A stretch of DNA of 64,000 nucleotides from Lytechinus variegatus (taxonomy: Eukaryota > Echinodermata > Echinoidea > Temnopleuroida > Toxopneustidae): the NCBI RefSeq assembly GCF_018143015.1, contig NC_054746.1, positions 43,280,201 through 43,344,200 of the forward strand, in the 5' to 3' direction. The position numbers and the translations under genes are program-made. The notes under the pieces were generated by a model. The model was not told the DNA's origin and searched no databases. It worked only from the letters and a program-made list of their open reading frames with translations. Positions 13,128 to 23,989 of the stretch are shown here, piece by piece (position 1 is the first letter of the stretch; each line of letters starts with the position of its first letter).

Positions 13128-14407
13128 AAATCAACAAGTATAATTTTGGAAATTTCATCAAAAAGTAACACTTAAAAGTTTAACATATTTTTCACAGCAG
13201 TTAGGCTTACATAGAGGTCTACCTCCATGATGCAAACGAGAGAGCCAATGATGTCACACACTCACTCTCTCTTTGTATTTTATATATAGAATTATAGATC
13301 ATAAAACGTGTCCATGGTGCAGATTTGCCAAATAGAAAACTCTTCCTTGAATCACAAAACATGGCAATTCCACATGTTCAGGAAGGTATCAAACGATCTT
13401 TCACATTATGAGGGAAAAAAATAAAAATTATTTCATATTACAAATTTACGAAATCGAAAGAAATCATAAGAGTCATGGCTAATGTTATACATGTAGGTTC
13501 GCTTATTTGCAAACAGACCAGGATGTGCACTTCCATGACATTTAGGTAAGTGCAGTGCTTGAAACCCAGTGTAACAGCTGTAAATCCAGGGCAATTGCAC
13601 TGCATTACCATAGAGTGCTTTCATACAGATTTATAACCAATTTCAAGGAAATGTTTATCCTTATTTCAGGGGTATGAGTGGTCACAAATAAAAAGATCTG
13701 AAAAAAGCTGAAGAATGATGAAAAAGTCTGAAATAAGAAACTTTTAGTACAGAGGAAAGCCAAAATAAGCTGAAATTAAACTGAAAATAAAAACAAAAAA
13801 ATCTGAACTCTCACACCCCTGTTATTTGATATTACCTTTTGTATTGAAACCAACCCTTTTTGGGGGGTGGACTTCCTTTTTAAACAGTATCATTAGCATT
13901 TTTTCTACATTTATATTTCTCTGTCACTAACATTTTTCTTTAAGTGGAATATATAAAATTATTTTCTTAACTTGTACACTGTATAGAAAGAATGTTTCTA
14001 ACGCGATTGACATTCCTTGATAATGGATGCACTACATGTACATGTATACAGGATACTGGACAAATAGTTTGATATTATCATTACATGATTACCATCATTA
14101 TCAGGCCAGATTCTATCAACGTTGCACTGGTCAGAATCTGGTATTCCAAAACAGCATTTCAAAATTAAGGATCTATATAAGTTCCCAACATACATGTAAG
14201 GAAATAAATAAACTGATTTCAAAACCATGATCAAAGAAATCGGAAGCAATATGAAAATGTTACACCTCCTCACTTTCCTTTATCCAAATTGTACCTCATA
14301 CAGGTCACCATGTCATGCATTATTAGTCACCACAGAGGGTGTATTCAGGTTGCTACATAACTTCTTAGATGAACTTGCCCTAAATGGCACTCAGTATATA
14401 ATGCATA

Positions 14408-14912
14408 GTGGGTATGTGCCGTGAAGGGGACCCCCATTTTTACACTCAAATTTCCGTTCCAAGGCAAAGCATTTTTGTCTTATTGAGAAAAAGAACAAAG
14501 AAAGCCACTCCAAAGCATAGTATTTTCTTCTTTTTGAAAAAAAAGAAAGAAAGAAATCCGCTCCAAAGCTTGGCATATTTTTCGTTACGCCATTCCGGTC
14601 GCATTGATCTGCTACAATGAGCTGCAATTTTGGTGAAAAGCGGCCGAAGAGCACTGCCCGACCATTGCTTTTGCGTGAGCGCACCCGCCGGGCTAGCTGC
14701 ATCATACACGCATGCCCGTTCCATAGGGATGCGTACACAGTCACACGCTGGCGATCCGTTCCAAGGACCCGTTTTCACAAACATTTGTAGTTCCGAAGCC
14801 TGTTCCGAGGACCCTCCTTTTTAAAATTAGCCCGCTCCAAGGCCCGTTTTTTGTCTCGCCCGCGGCACACTGCCACTACTTTTTTGGTCGAGTGCCCCCC
14901 CCCCCCCCCGGA
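14408..14912 (+). repeat. GC-rich interspersed repeat (AGTGGGTATGTGCCG start, poly-C end)
   Basis: An abrupt GC-rich island of about 500 bp in AT-rich intron DNA. It contains repeated CCGTTCCAAGGC / CCGCTCCAAAGC / CCTGTTCCGAGGAC motifs and ends with TTTGGTCGAGTGC plus 15-17 C. Overlapping ORFs of 64-117 codons occur on both strands, which fits a repeat rather than a gene. Superfamily unknown. Confidence 0.55.
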
Positions 14913-15668
14913 CGTGCTCTCACGTCCCAGCTTGCTCCTACTGCAGAAAACACTTTTCGTCAAATATGGATGATTATATGACACCTAGATAGATCCTTGT
15001 GATTTGATTGGTTGTTTGATATCGTTCATTCAGTCCATTTTGCAATGACATCATCAACTGTCCAAGTATTCTGTCCATTGCACTCATAACCATTCATTTA
15101 TAAAATTTGTATACCAGTTAACTGAAGATGCCATCGAAGAATCAGGACAACAAACATAAGGACGAGGTCAAAAGGTGGTGTCAGTCATGTATGTAGAAGT
15201 TCAAAACAAACATCTATTTGAGCTGATCCAGGATACCAGACTCTAACAGGTTGGGCTGCAATTCTAGTCTGTGGCAGGTTCTTAAAGATTCAAACTTGCA
15301 AAAAAAAGTATTGCAGTGGTTTTTTTTTTAAGGTCAAGATTTTTATGATTTTAAAGCAAATTACAAGCACTGTAGTATTCAGGAAAGAAGAATGTGCATC
15401 TTTAGCTGAAAATGAGTCTTGTTGCTGGCTCAATGGGAAGAGTTAATACCTTAGGCAGCTCTTTCAAACCTAAACTGAGTTCACTTTGGACAAAAGCTAC
15501 TTTCCTTTAAGCCACAGGGAGAATCACAAAAGTCAAGTTACATTATTCTCTTCTCCCCCCTCATCTACTTAATTTATAGCAGAATTGTAGTAATCAATGT
15601 GACTTTTGTGAGTCTTCCTCTATGTTTGGATTAGAAGAAAAAGCTTCCCTCAAAGAGGGGCCAACTTT

Positions 15669-15893
15669 GGGTGTGTTTATGCTTCCATTGCGGAGCCAGA
15701 ATCAGCGCTTTCAAACATCGTGTCAGAACGCCAATCGCAAACGTGGTTCTGGGAGTGCTGTTTATGCTTGTTTTTCAGAGGTGAAATCTCAATCTGCAGC
15801 TGGCTTCTCATTGTAATTTTAGTTGAACAGGAAAGCAAGGTCAAATTGGGCGCGCCTTTTTCAAGTTTTTTTTCAGAATGTAGTTACAGTCGA
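15669..15893 (+). mobile_element. Left half of a split GGGTGTGTTTATGCTTCCA MITE
   Basis: Matches the first ~225 bp of the intact copy at 7095-7594, including ATCAGCGCTTTCAAAC, AACGTGGTTCTGGGAGTGCTG and GCGCGCCTTTTT. It stops near 15893; the remainder continues at about 18768. Confidence 0.8.
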
Positions 15894-16008
15894 CTGCTAT
15901 TTTAAATTGAAACAATTTATGATATTTCAGTATTTGCATAGAGCCACTTGACATGGCCATAGAATTTCTACCCTGGTGAGGATAATAATATCACAAAATA
16001 AAAAAGTA

Positions 16009-17414
16009 TTAAAGTAGACAACCGAAGAATCAAAAGTATTTTATAATGACTTTTTTTGGTCATCATTGTAAAGGGGAAGTATTACTAATCAGATATATAA
16101 CTTCACCTTTTAAAATAGTGATTAGAGTTTGCAGAAATCAGCTCTCAAAAATGACTTATTTTCATGGCATATTTCTGCCTTCGTCCGTCCTCTGGCGAGC
16201 TCCAGCTGAGTGACGTCACACCACGAGCAGTGAGCAGCTGAGCTGACAGCAGCCCACTGAAGACGATCTTTCCAATCAGTGTTTTTTGCTCTTAGAATAG
16301 TTTATTCCTCTCAAGATTGGTCTTATTACATAGATAAAAGTTTGAATTTTCTGAACAGTAAAATGAAATGCACATTTAACATATTTTGGTAACCGATATT
16401 TAGCTTAGAAAAAATTATTTGTTTTCAAGAAATATACGTGAATAAACAAAGCATATTTTCACTTAGAAATCATGCTTGCACCACATTGATATTATTATCA
16501 ATATAAAGCATAGACATTCGTCTTCACAACTGAATAAAAATTATGAAATTTAATTACTTAGCAAGTTCAGGAACCACAAAAAAACACGGCAATATATGAT
16601 CGCGAAATGATTGGAATTGCACTTGGATTGCCGAAGCATTGCGAGGCAACTGCAGCGAACGCACTTTGTTCATATATCGTTATGAACGCAGTCTATATAA
16701 TAGCATGGTCTGTGGACAAATCTGTACGCACGCGTTTTTTTTTATGAGTGCGGGGATCCTGGTTCGAAACTCTTTGATTTTTTTTTGGTTCTGGATTTTT
16801 TTTTTTTTAATTATGTTCCTTCCCCATTCCTATCAGCTCTTTTTTCTCTTTTTATTTTCATGTGAGATTCTATTCAGTCCTGTATTTATTAAATCTTACT
16901 TCTTAATTGCTGCTTTTGATTTTCAAGTTCTTGATTAGATTCTCTACTTATAATTATTTGGGCAGCGACTCACTCACTCACTGACTGGAGTGGAGCAACA
17001 CAATGACGACTGCAGTGGACAAAATTGGTCTTTACAGTCCACAATTCAATAAAAACGGGCAAAGGAACACAGTTCTGAATCACGTTTGGTCTGAAGTTGT
17101 CGAAAACAGAAGAAGAAAACGGTAAATTCGGAAGATATTGAATAGGTCAGTAAGGTGATTCAGTGCATGATGCACAGAGAGATGATGAGCACGTCGATTG
17201 TGTGACGTCATAATTCTCGACCGTTTTCGGCTGCGTGATTGTCGGTCTGGGGGGCTGAGAAGGGTGTCTAATAATTTCATTTCTTGCATTTCCACGACAT
17301 CTATAAGACTTTTTAGTGACATATTTGTGTATAAAAAGACAATACCTTTCCATCCATATATAATTTGTCTATAATCATCACTTTCGTGAAATTTTCTTCG
17401 TGTGTCTCCTTTAA
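16009..17414 (+). mobile_element. TTAA-flanked element, copy 1 (1.4 kb)
   Basis: Bounded by TTAA on both sides, with inverted ends AAGTAGACAACCGAAGAATC and GAAATTTTCTTCGTGTGTCTCCT. Copy 2 (27371-31155) is the reverse complement along most of its length, including a CRE-like GTGACGTCA and the ttagcttagaaaaaa block. TTAA target sites are characteristic of piggyBac- and Kolobok-type transposons, but no transposase is present. A tRNA-like segment with box B GGTTCGAAACT lies at about 16700-16775. Confidence 0.72.
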
Positions 17415-17454
17415 AAAAAAAGTTTAAATAAGACATAGGGATCCAAATGTCGTC

Positions 17455-18230
17455 CGTCCGTCACAAATCTAATGACACATAACTCCACAACCGCAAGGTG
17501 CTTTTCAACCAAACTTGGATGGTAGATGGACTTGGGGGACCTGCATGTTATGCTGCAGTTGGAGGTCACATGGTAAGGTCAAAGGTCATTTTCAGGTCAA
17601 TGTTAAAGTTTACATGCAAGACTCTCTTATGACACCTAACTCCGCAACCGTAGGTCACTTTTCAACCAAACTTGGATGGTAGATGGACATGGGGGACCTG
17701 CATGTTATGCTGCAGTTGGAGGTCACATGGTAAGGTCAAAGGTCATTTTCAGGTCAACGTTAAAGTTTACATGCAAGACTCTCCTATGACACCTAACTCC
17801 GCAACCGTAAGTCGCTTTTCAACCAAACTTGGATGGTAGATGGACTTGGGGGACCTGCATGTTTGGCTGCAGTCGGAGGTCACATGGTAAGGTCAAAGGT
17901 CATTTTCAGGTCAACGTTAAAGTTTACATGCAAGACTCTCTTATGACACCTAACTCTGCAACCGTAAGTCACTTTTCAACCAAATTTGGATGGTGGATAG
18001 ACTTGGGGGACCTGCATGTTATGCTGCAGTCGGAGGTCACACGATAAGGTCAAAGGTCATTTTCAGGTCAACCTTACCGAACTCCGCAACCGTAAGGTGC
18101 TTTTCAACCAAACTTGGATGGTAGATGGACTTGGGGGACCTGTATGCTATGCTGCAGTCGGAGGTCACATGATAAGGTCAAAGGTCATTTTCAGGTCAAC
18201 ATTAAAGTTTACGTGCAAGGCTCTTAAGGC
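17455..18230 (+). repeat. 157-bp tandem array, five units, each with a DR1 nuclear-receptor motif
   Basis: The phrase CCAAACTTGGATGGTAGATGG recurs at 17509, 17666, 17823, 17980 and 18108: four units of 157 bp and a shortened last step of 128 bp. Every unit contains the perfect direct repeat AGGTCAAAGGTCA (17576, 17733, 17890, 18047, 18175) plus two further AGGTCA half-sites. ORFs through it are by-products. Confidence 0.93.
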
Positions 18231-18461
18231 AAGTGTTATTCCATCCCAGTCATATTACAATGAAGTTTTGATACAATTCTGTTGCATGCCCTCGCGAATC
18301 ACGATATTTCTGGTTATTTTTATACGTGGGCGAGACACAAAATTGCTTTTGCCTTGTTTTATTCTACTTCTCTGGCTCAGCGATGTCTCATCATAACTCA
18401 TGTTCTGTATTTTAAATCCCTCAACATTCATCGTGATACATGTAGTGATCACGGTGATAGA

Positions 18462-18699
18462 AGGGGAGACCGGGGTTAGTTTGAACAAGGGGCAAGTTGA
18501 AACGTTGTAATTTTCTTTAAAGCCTGTAGCATAAATTTATGCAATACTGCCCTCAATTTATTGCTATTAATAATACAACATTGTTGAATTATTATTGCAA
18601 TATATTGAGGGCAGTATTGCATAAATTTATTTTACAGGCGTTAAAGAAAATTGCAATGTTTCAACTTACCCCATGTTCCAACTAACCCCAGTCTCCCCT
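18462..18699. mobile_element. 238-bp near-perfect hairpin MITE, AGGGGAGACYGGGGTTAGT ends
   Basis: The left arm AGGGGAGACCGGGGTTAGTT and what follows are inverted in the right arm ending AACTAACCCCAGTCTCCCCT. The two arms, about 110 bp each, could pair along nearly the whole element. No ORF. Confidence 0.88.
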
Positions 18700-18767
18700 A
18701 CTTAATTTGATATTCACACATGCAAATGTACATTGGTCATTATTAAAACCAGGGAGATGAGAGATAA

Positions 18768-19053
18768 TTCCATGGAGGTAACTCCCTGTAATAGCACCAT
18801 GTAACTGCATTTGTCTGTGGATTTTCATCTCACAGAAAGCATACCAAATGACTTCATTTAAACACATTTACGATAGTGGTTCTGTTTATACTTCACTAGA
18901 AACCCTGATTCTGGTCAAATAATGTTTAAAAACACACCTTTTATAACTTTACAATCGTTTAAACGAAAGTAAGCAAGGATGCAACTGTGTTTTGGACTAA
19001 TCAAGTAGGAAAACGTTGATTCTGACCTGAAAAGTGGAAGCATTAACACGCCC
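18768..19053 (+). mobile_element. Right half of the split GGGTGTGTTTATGCTTCCA MITE
   Basis: Matches the last ~285 bp of the intact copy (GATTTTCATCTCAC, GCATACCAAATGAC, TTTAAACAC, TGACCTGAAAAGTGGAAGC). The two halves add up to about 511 bp against 500 bp in the intact copy, so 2.9 kb lies within one original MITE. Confidence 0.8.
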
Positions 19054-19189
19054 TTTGACTATTGGGATAGGATGTGCTGTAACAGCAGGTGATGGCATAG
19101 ACAAATGTATAATTTAAATAAATCACCAGGTATTTTAGGGCCGGAACAAGCTATTGTAATTTATCATCACTAATTGTCATGCTTCTTAC

Positions 19190-19304
19190 CTTGTAAGATG
19201 GCATCAACACTCGGTAAGAAACCTTCCTCTAGACCTCCCATCACAGAGAATCCAAATCGTTGATCGTTAGGTCCAATCTCTAGTATTGTTGTCATCTCTA
19301 CCTC
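19190..19304 (-). CDS. PDZ-domain protein, coding exon 2 (N-terminal half of PDZ)
   Basis: The exon is bounded by a ctatag acceptor and a CAAG|gtaag donor. It is 115 nt, enters in phase 0 and leaves with one extra base. It encodes about 38 residues containing RFGFSVMGG, the carboxylate-binding GLGF-type loop of a PDZ domain, followed by the beta-B/beta-C region. Joined to 2897-2788 it gives an uninterrupted PDZ fold with a glycine codon split across the junction. The intron to the next exon is 16.3 kb and is filled with mobile elements. PDZ character is strongly supported by sequence; the peptide specificity cannot be read. Confidence 0.87.
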
Positions 19305-19482
19305 CTATAGAAAAAAAAATTATCCCCATGATTCACAAAGAAGGAAAGGTTTCATTGATACACGTAATTACATCTAGAATTTCTTGGAAAAACTAGCTGC
19401 AAGGATTAAGATGATGTATTTTCCTTTGATCAATTTCATGGCCAGTAGCCAAAGAAAACAAGCCTCCACTACGCGATTCAAT

Positions 19483-19957
19483 AGGCGGTTTCAAACCGCC
19501 TCGATCACAAGAATCCCCGTTAAATTACGGGAACTGTTTTCGGCTAAAAAATACCCGTTAATTATTCCTGCATTCACACCGCCCCGAAACACATCCTTCG
19601 GGATAAGTTCCCGAAGTTTCGAGCATGCGCATTATGGTCTGATAAGCAGGCAAGGCGCGAAATTCAAAATCACTAGCCCAGCAGCCACCCACGCCGCCGC
19701 GCCCAACGACACGCTGGGCTAAAAGTTCCCGTAATTTGCTTTCACATCGCCAAAATACCTGCGACCTTGGAAAAATCCCCACGAAAGTTCTCGTAATTTC
19801 ACCAAGTACCTACTATTTAGCGGGTATTTTCTTTTGGGGAAATTACGCGTAGTTTGCTTTCACATTACCAAAATACCTGGTATTTTCTGATCGGGGTAAA
19901 TTTCCCGATCAGAGAATACCTGGAACTGGCGAACTTCGAGGCGGTCTGAAACCACCT
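19483..19957. mobile_element. 475-bp MITE, AGGCGGTTTCAAACCGCC ends, copy 2 with 11-bp target duplication
   Basis: Perfectly flanked by CGCGATTCAAT at 19472-19482 and 19958-19968. The uninterrupted target is seen in relatives at 24005 and 24830 (ATTCAATATAGCAGCAG). An 11-bp duplication fits Mutator-like transposons (usually 8-11 bp); no transposase is present. Confidence 0.92.
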
Positions 19958-19968
19958 CGCGATTCAAT

Positions 19969-20560
19969 ATAGCAGCAGCGCTGACTTTGAAAATGACTCT
20001 GAAATAATTATTCACAAAAAACATAATTCGTATAGAATGCTAGTACGTTCATTGACCCTAAATGACATTTGACCTTGATCAAGTGACCTACGCCTGGATT
20101 ACCCATGAAAACATTTCATTAACTGTAAGATCTTTCAAAGTTAGCAATGATGGCAATTCAACAATTACCTACAACATGGCCAAAGTTCATTGACCTTAAA
20201 TGACCTTTGATCTTAAGTCATGTGACCTGAAACTCATACAGGATGTTAAGTGATATTTCATTATTCTTATGTCCAAGTTTTATGAGCTAGATCTATAAAC
20301 TTTAAAATTGATGATGGTAATTCAACAAATACCCCAAATATGACCAAAGTTCATTAACCCTAAATGATCTTTGACCTTGGAACTCGCACAGGATGTTCAG
20401 CGATACTTGATTACTTTTATGACTAAGGTTTATGAACTAGGTCCATATACTTTTTAAGTTATGATGCCATTATAAAACTTAACCTCGGGTTAAGATGATG
20501 TTGACAAGGCCACTGCCATAGGAAAAGCAGCATATAGGCTCGCTCTGCTATGCAAGAAAA
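19969..20560 (+). repeat. 160-190 bp tandem repeat with TGACCTTTGACCTT motifs, block 1
   Basis: About three diverged units: ATTGACCCTAAATGAC, TTTGACCTTGATCAAGTGACC, ATGTCCAAGTTTTATGA, ATGATGGTAATTCAAC. The block ends in GGCTCGCTCTGCTATGCAA, the same terminal phrase as block 2. Non-coding. Confidence 0.85.
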
Positions 20561-21005
20561 TTTAATCAAAATCGGATTAAAATAAGTAAGTTATGACATT
20601 TTAAGTTTTGCTTAATTTCACAAAACAGTTATATGCAAATCCCGGTCAGTATGCAAATGAGGGAACTGATTACATCACTCACTCACTTTTTTCTATTTCA
20701 TTACAATGTATGAAATATTCTAATTTTCTCCTCAGATTTATTTTTCCCTGAACATATAAACATCTTACAGTTCAGTCCAGTTGGTACTTATTGTCAAATC
20801 TGTAAAATTTAAACAATTCAAACAACAAAAAACAAAAGAAATAGTGAGGGACATTGATTCTCTCATTTGCATTTGCCTAAATTGTGCAAGTAACTATTTT
20901 GTAAAATAAATAGTGAAACTTTAAAATGTTATAACTTTCTTTTTTTACACCCGATTTTGATGAAACTTTCAACTTTCTGAGATGGAATTGATTTCTAAAT
21001 TAAAG
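20561..21005. mobile_element. Truncated copy of the TTAAAGG..TCCACC foldback MITE
   Basis: It begins inside the left arm (AATCAAAATCGGATTAAAAT) abutting the tandem repeat and shows the inverted arm at 20920-21003 (GTTATAACTTTCTT, CCGATTTTGATG). The left terminus is lost. Confidence 0.65.
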
Positions 21006-21928
21006 GACAGATAGCCAATGCTTATAAACCCTTAATCAGATTAGATTAACTGACATACTTGTACATGTACATGTATGTTCATGAGCAAGTTTGAATTGGA
21101 TTGAGACAGAAATTGCATACCATCTACCAGGAAGGCAGTTTATAAACATGTAGATAACCAAAATTATTCTTGTCAAAGTCTAAACTTTGGCCTTTAACTT
21201 TATGAATTACAATTGAATGACATTTTCTCGGGTGTGCATGTACATGTACATGTGAAAGAAACTTTGAAGTACACTTTCAATAATACAGTCTGACTCTCAG
21301 AATGATTTCTCCCAGTCACACATGAGTGCACTAATGTTCACTACATGCTTAACATAAGACTTATGTCTTAACACTGTTTTGTATCCTCAATGAAAAAGCG
21401 CTATCCAATCCAATTATTATTATTATAAACTGCACATTTCTCCAACATCCTTACATGGACTGTCCCAAATTTTAGCATAAAATTATTGCTTTTGAAATAA
21501 TGATTAAGATTCTATGAACAATGTCAGGATACTAAATAAACCAAAGCCTCTTTTTATTGAAATTATGATGAAGATGTAATTCCATAACTTGAGATCCATG
21601 GAGTCTGTTTATCTTGTGCTGTTTTCGCCTCCAGATGGTGCTATTACACTTAACCAAACTCTGTACACAACCTCTGCATTATTATCTGCTCTGACAGATT
21701 TAAAAAAAAATTATTTTTTATAAGAAAATATTCCATGCATATTACCTACTTGTTAAAAAACTTGTGTGTATTTGAGAGTGATTTGGTTGTGTGTAGAATT
21801 ATCATTTTTGGTTTGTTTCTAAATCACTGCACTCTGTTTATTTTTATATTTTTTTCAGTGTTGAAGCTAATTGTCATCCCCTTCGGCAAAATGCCAACCA
21901 TGCTAGGCAAGTTGTCTTGGCCTAGGTA
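21006..21928 (-). other. PDZ-gene intron 1 without recognised gene
   Basis: AT-rich DNA. A SINE-like 3' tail (AAAAAGCGCTATCCAATCC followed by ATT repeats) is visible at about 21394-21430. Nothing else supported. Confidence 0.5.
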
Positions 21929-22330
21929 GGGCCGTCTGCACCAGCCCGAGTTTTCAAATTAGCGTGCTATTTCTGATCCGGCAAATTATCCCGATCTGAA
22001 CAATCTCAAGATTATTTGTAATGGAGACGCACTTACATGTATTGTGATAGTTCGCTGGATTTATAGCGAGATTCCAAGCCCAAGTCAACTTGGGATTATT
22101 TGCAAAGTAGCGCACACTCTTACGAATTATCCCGCTAATTCACAGGTGCAGACGCACTTGGGATTATTTATTTATGGCGTCACATCATTATGCATTGATG
22201 TCTCGCTCGAACACGAATTGCTCTTTTTACAATGATGGAGACAGGGTTTCTTGAATCTTGAGATAAATCGCAAAGAGGGCTGATCGGACTAAACTCTTGA
22301 GATTGAGCAAACTCAGGCTGGTGCAGCACC
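21929..22330. mobile_element. ~400-bp MITE, GTCTGCACCAGCCYGAGTTT ends
   Basis: The left end GGGCCGTCTGCACCAGCCCG and the inverted right end GCAAACTCAGGCTGGTGCAG form terminal inverted repeats. The interior has palindromic GATTATTTGC / CTTGGGATTATT blocks. No ORF of substance. Confidence 0.75.
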
Positions 22331-22526
22331 ACCTAGTGATTTTGATTTCTTGCATCAAACAAAATGTTTTGAATTGGAAGGTCATGTAAGTATAGCATTG
22401 ATAGGTTATCATGGCCCAAAGCCCAGTCACAACAAACTTATTGACGAGTTTGTATTCATCATTATTTGAGCGAATTTTGAAGACTGTCAGAAATCTATAC
22501 CTACATGTACTGTACTTGTAGACTAA

Positions 22527-23421
22527 GGGTGTGTTCAATGTCAATATTCAAATTTAAAGGTAAAAGACAGTTGCAGCAAACAATAGTTTCATGAGAAAGT
22601 CTTTCAAATCAAGGCTAATTGTCAAAATATTATCATACATGTAGATCTGGTTTATTAATGTAAAATCATGAAATCTGTCGCTCAAAATCAATAACTTTGA
22701 TGATCACTAAAACAGAAAAGCATACAGGTGAGAATTTGTATTGATATTGCTTCCAAAAAATACCCAACGTTTGATGGAATTCCGCACTTATTTTGCTCAT
22801 TTCTCGGTAGGTACGCATTTTCTTCCACAGCTTTTTGGCACATATTTTTAATTTATACATACAAACACTTTGGTGGTAATTTCATTGGATTCTGTTCAAA
22901 CTCATTTTGAGATTGTTACCACAACTGGTATTTATCTTTAAAAAGCAACATGAAAAGCAATTACAAAACACAGAAATAATGAGAATTATGAGATACAAAG
23001 GGTGTGTTCAATGTCCTCCATTCCCAGTCGTAAAAATAAACATCTTTCAGATCACGATTTGGAGGAATATTGAAACGCTAAAAAAAGTAAGTTTGGAAAG
23101 CGATCAGCACAGATATGACGTTAAAAATTGCAAATGCTACAAAATGCAACACTGAACACAATTGAGTTTTGAAACGTCTGTAAATTTCCTCTCACAATAG
23201 AAGACTACTTGTGTCAGAATTGACTTTTCTTGAGAATAGTCAAACTTTGCAGGAAGTTGATCAACAAGAGCAGGGAAATTAAAGATAATTAATGTAGTTA
23301 TCAACAGCTTTATTTTTTACACTGAAAATTGCACCCTGAGCATGTTTGTGTTTTATAATTGCATTTTCAATCTTGATTCATGTTGCTGTTAAAATTTGAA
23401 AATCAACATTGAACACACCCT
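22527..23421. mobile_element. GGGTGTGTTCAATGT-ended element, interrupted by another MITE
   Basis: The left end GGGTGTGTTCAATGTCAATA at 22527 pairs with the right end ACATTGAACACACCCT at 23405-23421. A second left-end copy occurs at 22998. The TTTAAAG-type MITE (22553-22943) starts 25 bp inside, so this is a nest or two overlapping copies. Confidence 0.65.
22553..22943 (+). mobile_element. MITE, TTTAAAG-ended family, copy 2
   Basis: TTTAAAGGTAAAAGACAGTTGCAG at left and ACTGGTATTTATCTTTAAA at right. Internal match to 690-1016 as listed there. Sits within the GGGTGTGTTCAATGT element. Confidence 0.7.
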
Positions 23422-23573
23422 AATTATGGGAAATTTACCGAAAACAGGATGATCATTGCTGTTGAAGACAAGGACATGGTAAACATATTTTCCATTTTAT
23501 GCTTCATGGTGATGGTCTAATAATTTGTTAATAAAATTGTATTATAAGTCAATTTACAATTTAATTTACATAC

Positions 23574-23760
23574 CTCTACATGCTTGTTTGAGGACCAGCT
23601 ACTCTCTTCATGAAGTTCAAATCCATCATTCTCATAACCCTCATTATCTTGGTTGCCATAGTGACTACCCCCATTGACAGAGATTGGCCCCAGCTTAACA
23701 TCTCCATTCATCATCATGAGGAAGTGATCTCAAATCCAGCATCAACTTGCTGGTCAGTGG
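23574..23760 (-). CDS. PDZ-domain protein, first coding exon (5'UTR plus codons 1-48)
   Basis: This exon carries the start of host gene 1. On the minus strand a tttttttag acceptor precedes 23760. A TGA in the reading frame lies just upstream of three consecutive ATG codons, the first at 23717-23715, so translation starts in this exon and at least one 5'UTR exon must lie further right. It encodes 48 acidic residues rich in Gly, Asn, Glu and Ser, with no signal peptide or membrane segment, and ends at a GAG|gtatgt donor in phase 0. The next exon (19304-19190) continues in the same phase into a PDZ fold, and two more exons complete it. PDZ domains bind C-terminal peptides of partner proteins and act as cytoplasmic scaffolds. 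I could not assign the family. The C-terminus lies beyond the left edge. The start is well supported; the identity beyond PDZ protein is not. Confidence 0.8.
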
Positions 23761-23989
23761 CTAAAAAAATATAAGTATTAATACTATATTAATATTACAT
23801 TTAATTTGTCACCATGATGAATACATGTTGCCATGACATAATGAAATACACACATAGAGCATGTGACAGTGACATTGTGATTGATTACGGTATATAGACA
23901 ACACTGGCAAAATGATGATATGGGTATAACATGGTGGAGAAAATTTTCTAAATGGTTCCAAGCAAAAGCAAGTGGAGTGCCTCTGGCCT

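Larger units (their letters stand above)
12451..13883. mobile_element. Foldback MITE (TTAAAGGTTAAGTCCACC), interrupted copy
   Basis: The left end TTAAAGGTTAAGTCCACCC and right end GGGGTGGACTTCCTTTTTAA belong to the 1015-1622 family. The body resumes at about 13128 with GAGAAAAATCAACAAG and AAATTTCATCAAAA. A foreign segment, 12500-13127, sits inside. Confidence 0.75.

Noticed and set aside
14391..14984. Overlapping ORFs up to 117 codons on both strands
   Set aside because: Fall within a GC-rich interspersed repeat, mutually overlapping, with no host splice structure.
16009..17414. Autonomous piggyBac transposon
   Set aside because: TTAA flanks fit, but no transposase ORF or catalytic motif exists in either copy.
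17455..18230. Possible CRISPR array (regular repeats)
   Set aside because: Units are full 157-bp tandem copies without unique spacers, in a eukaryotic sequence.
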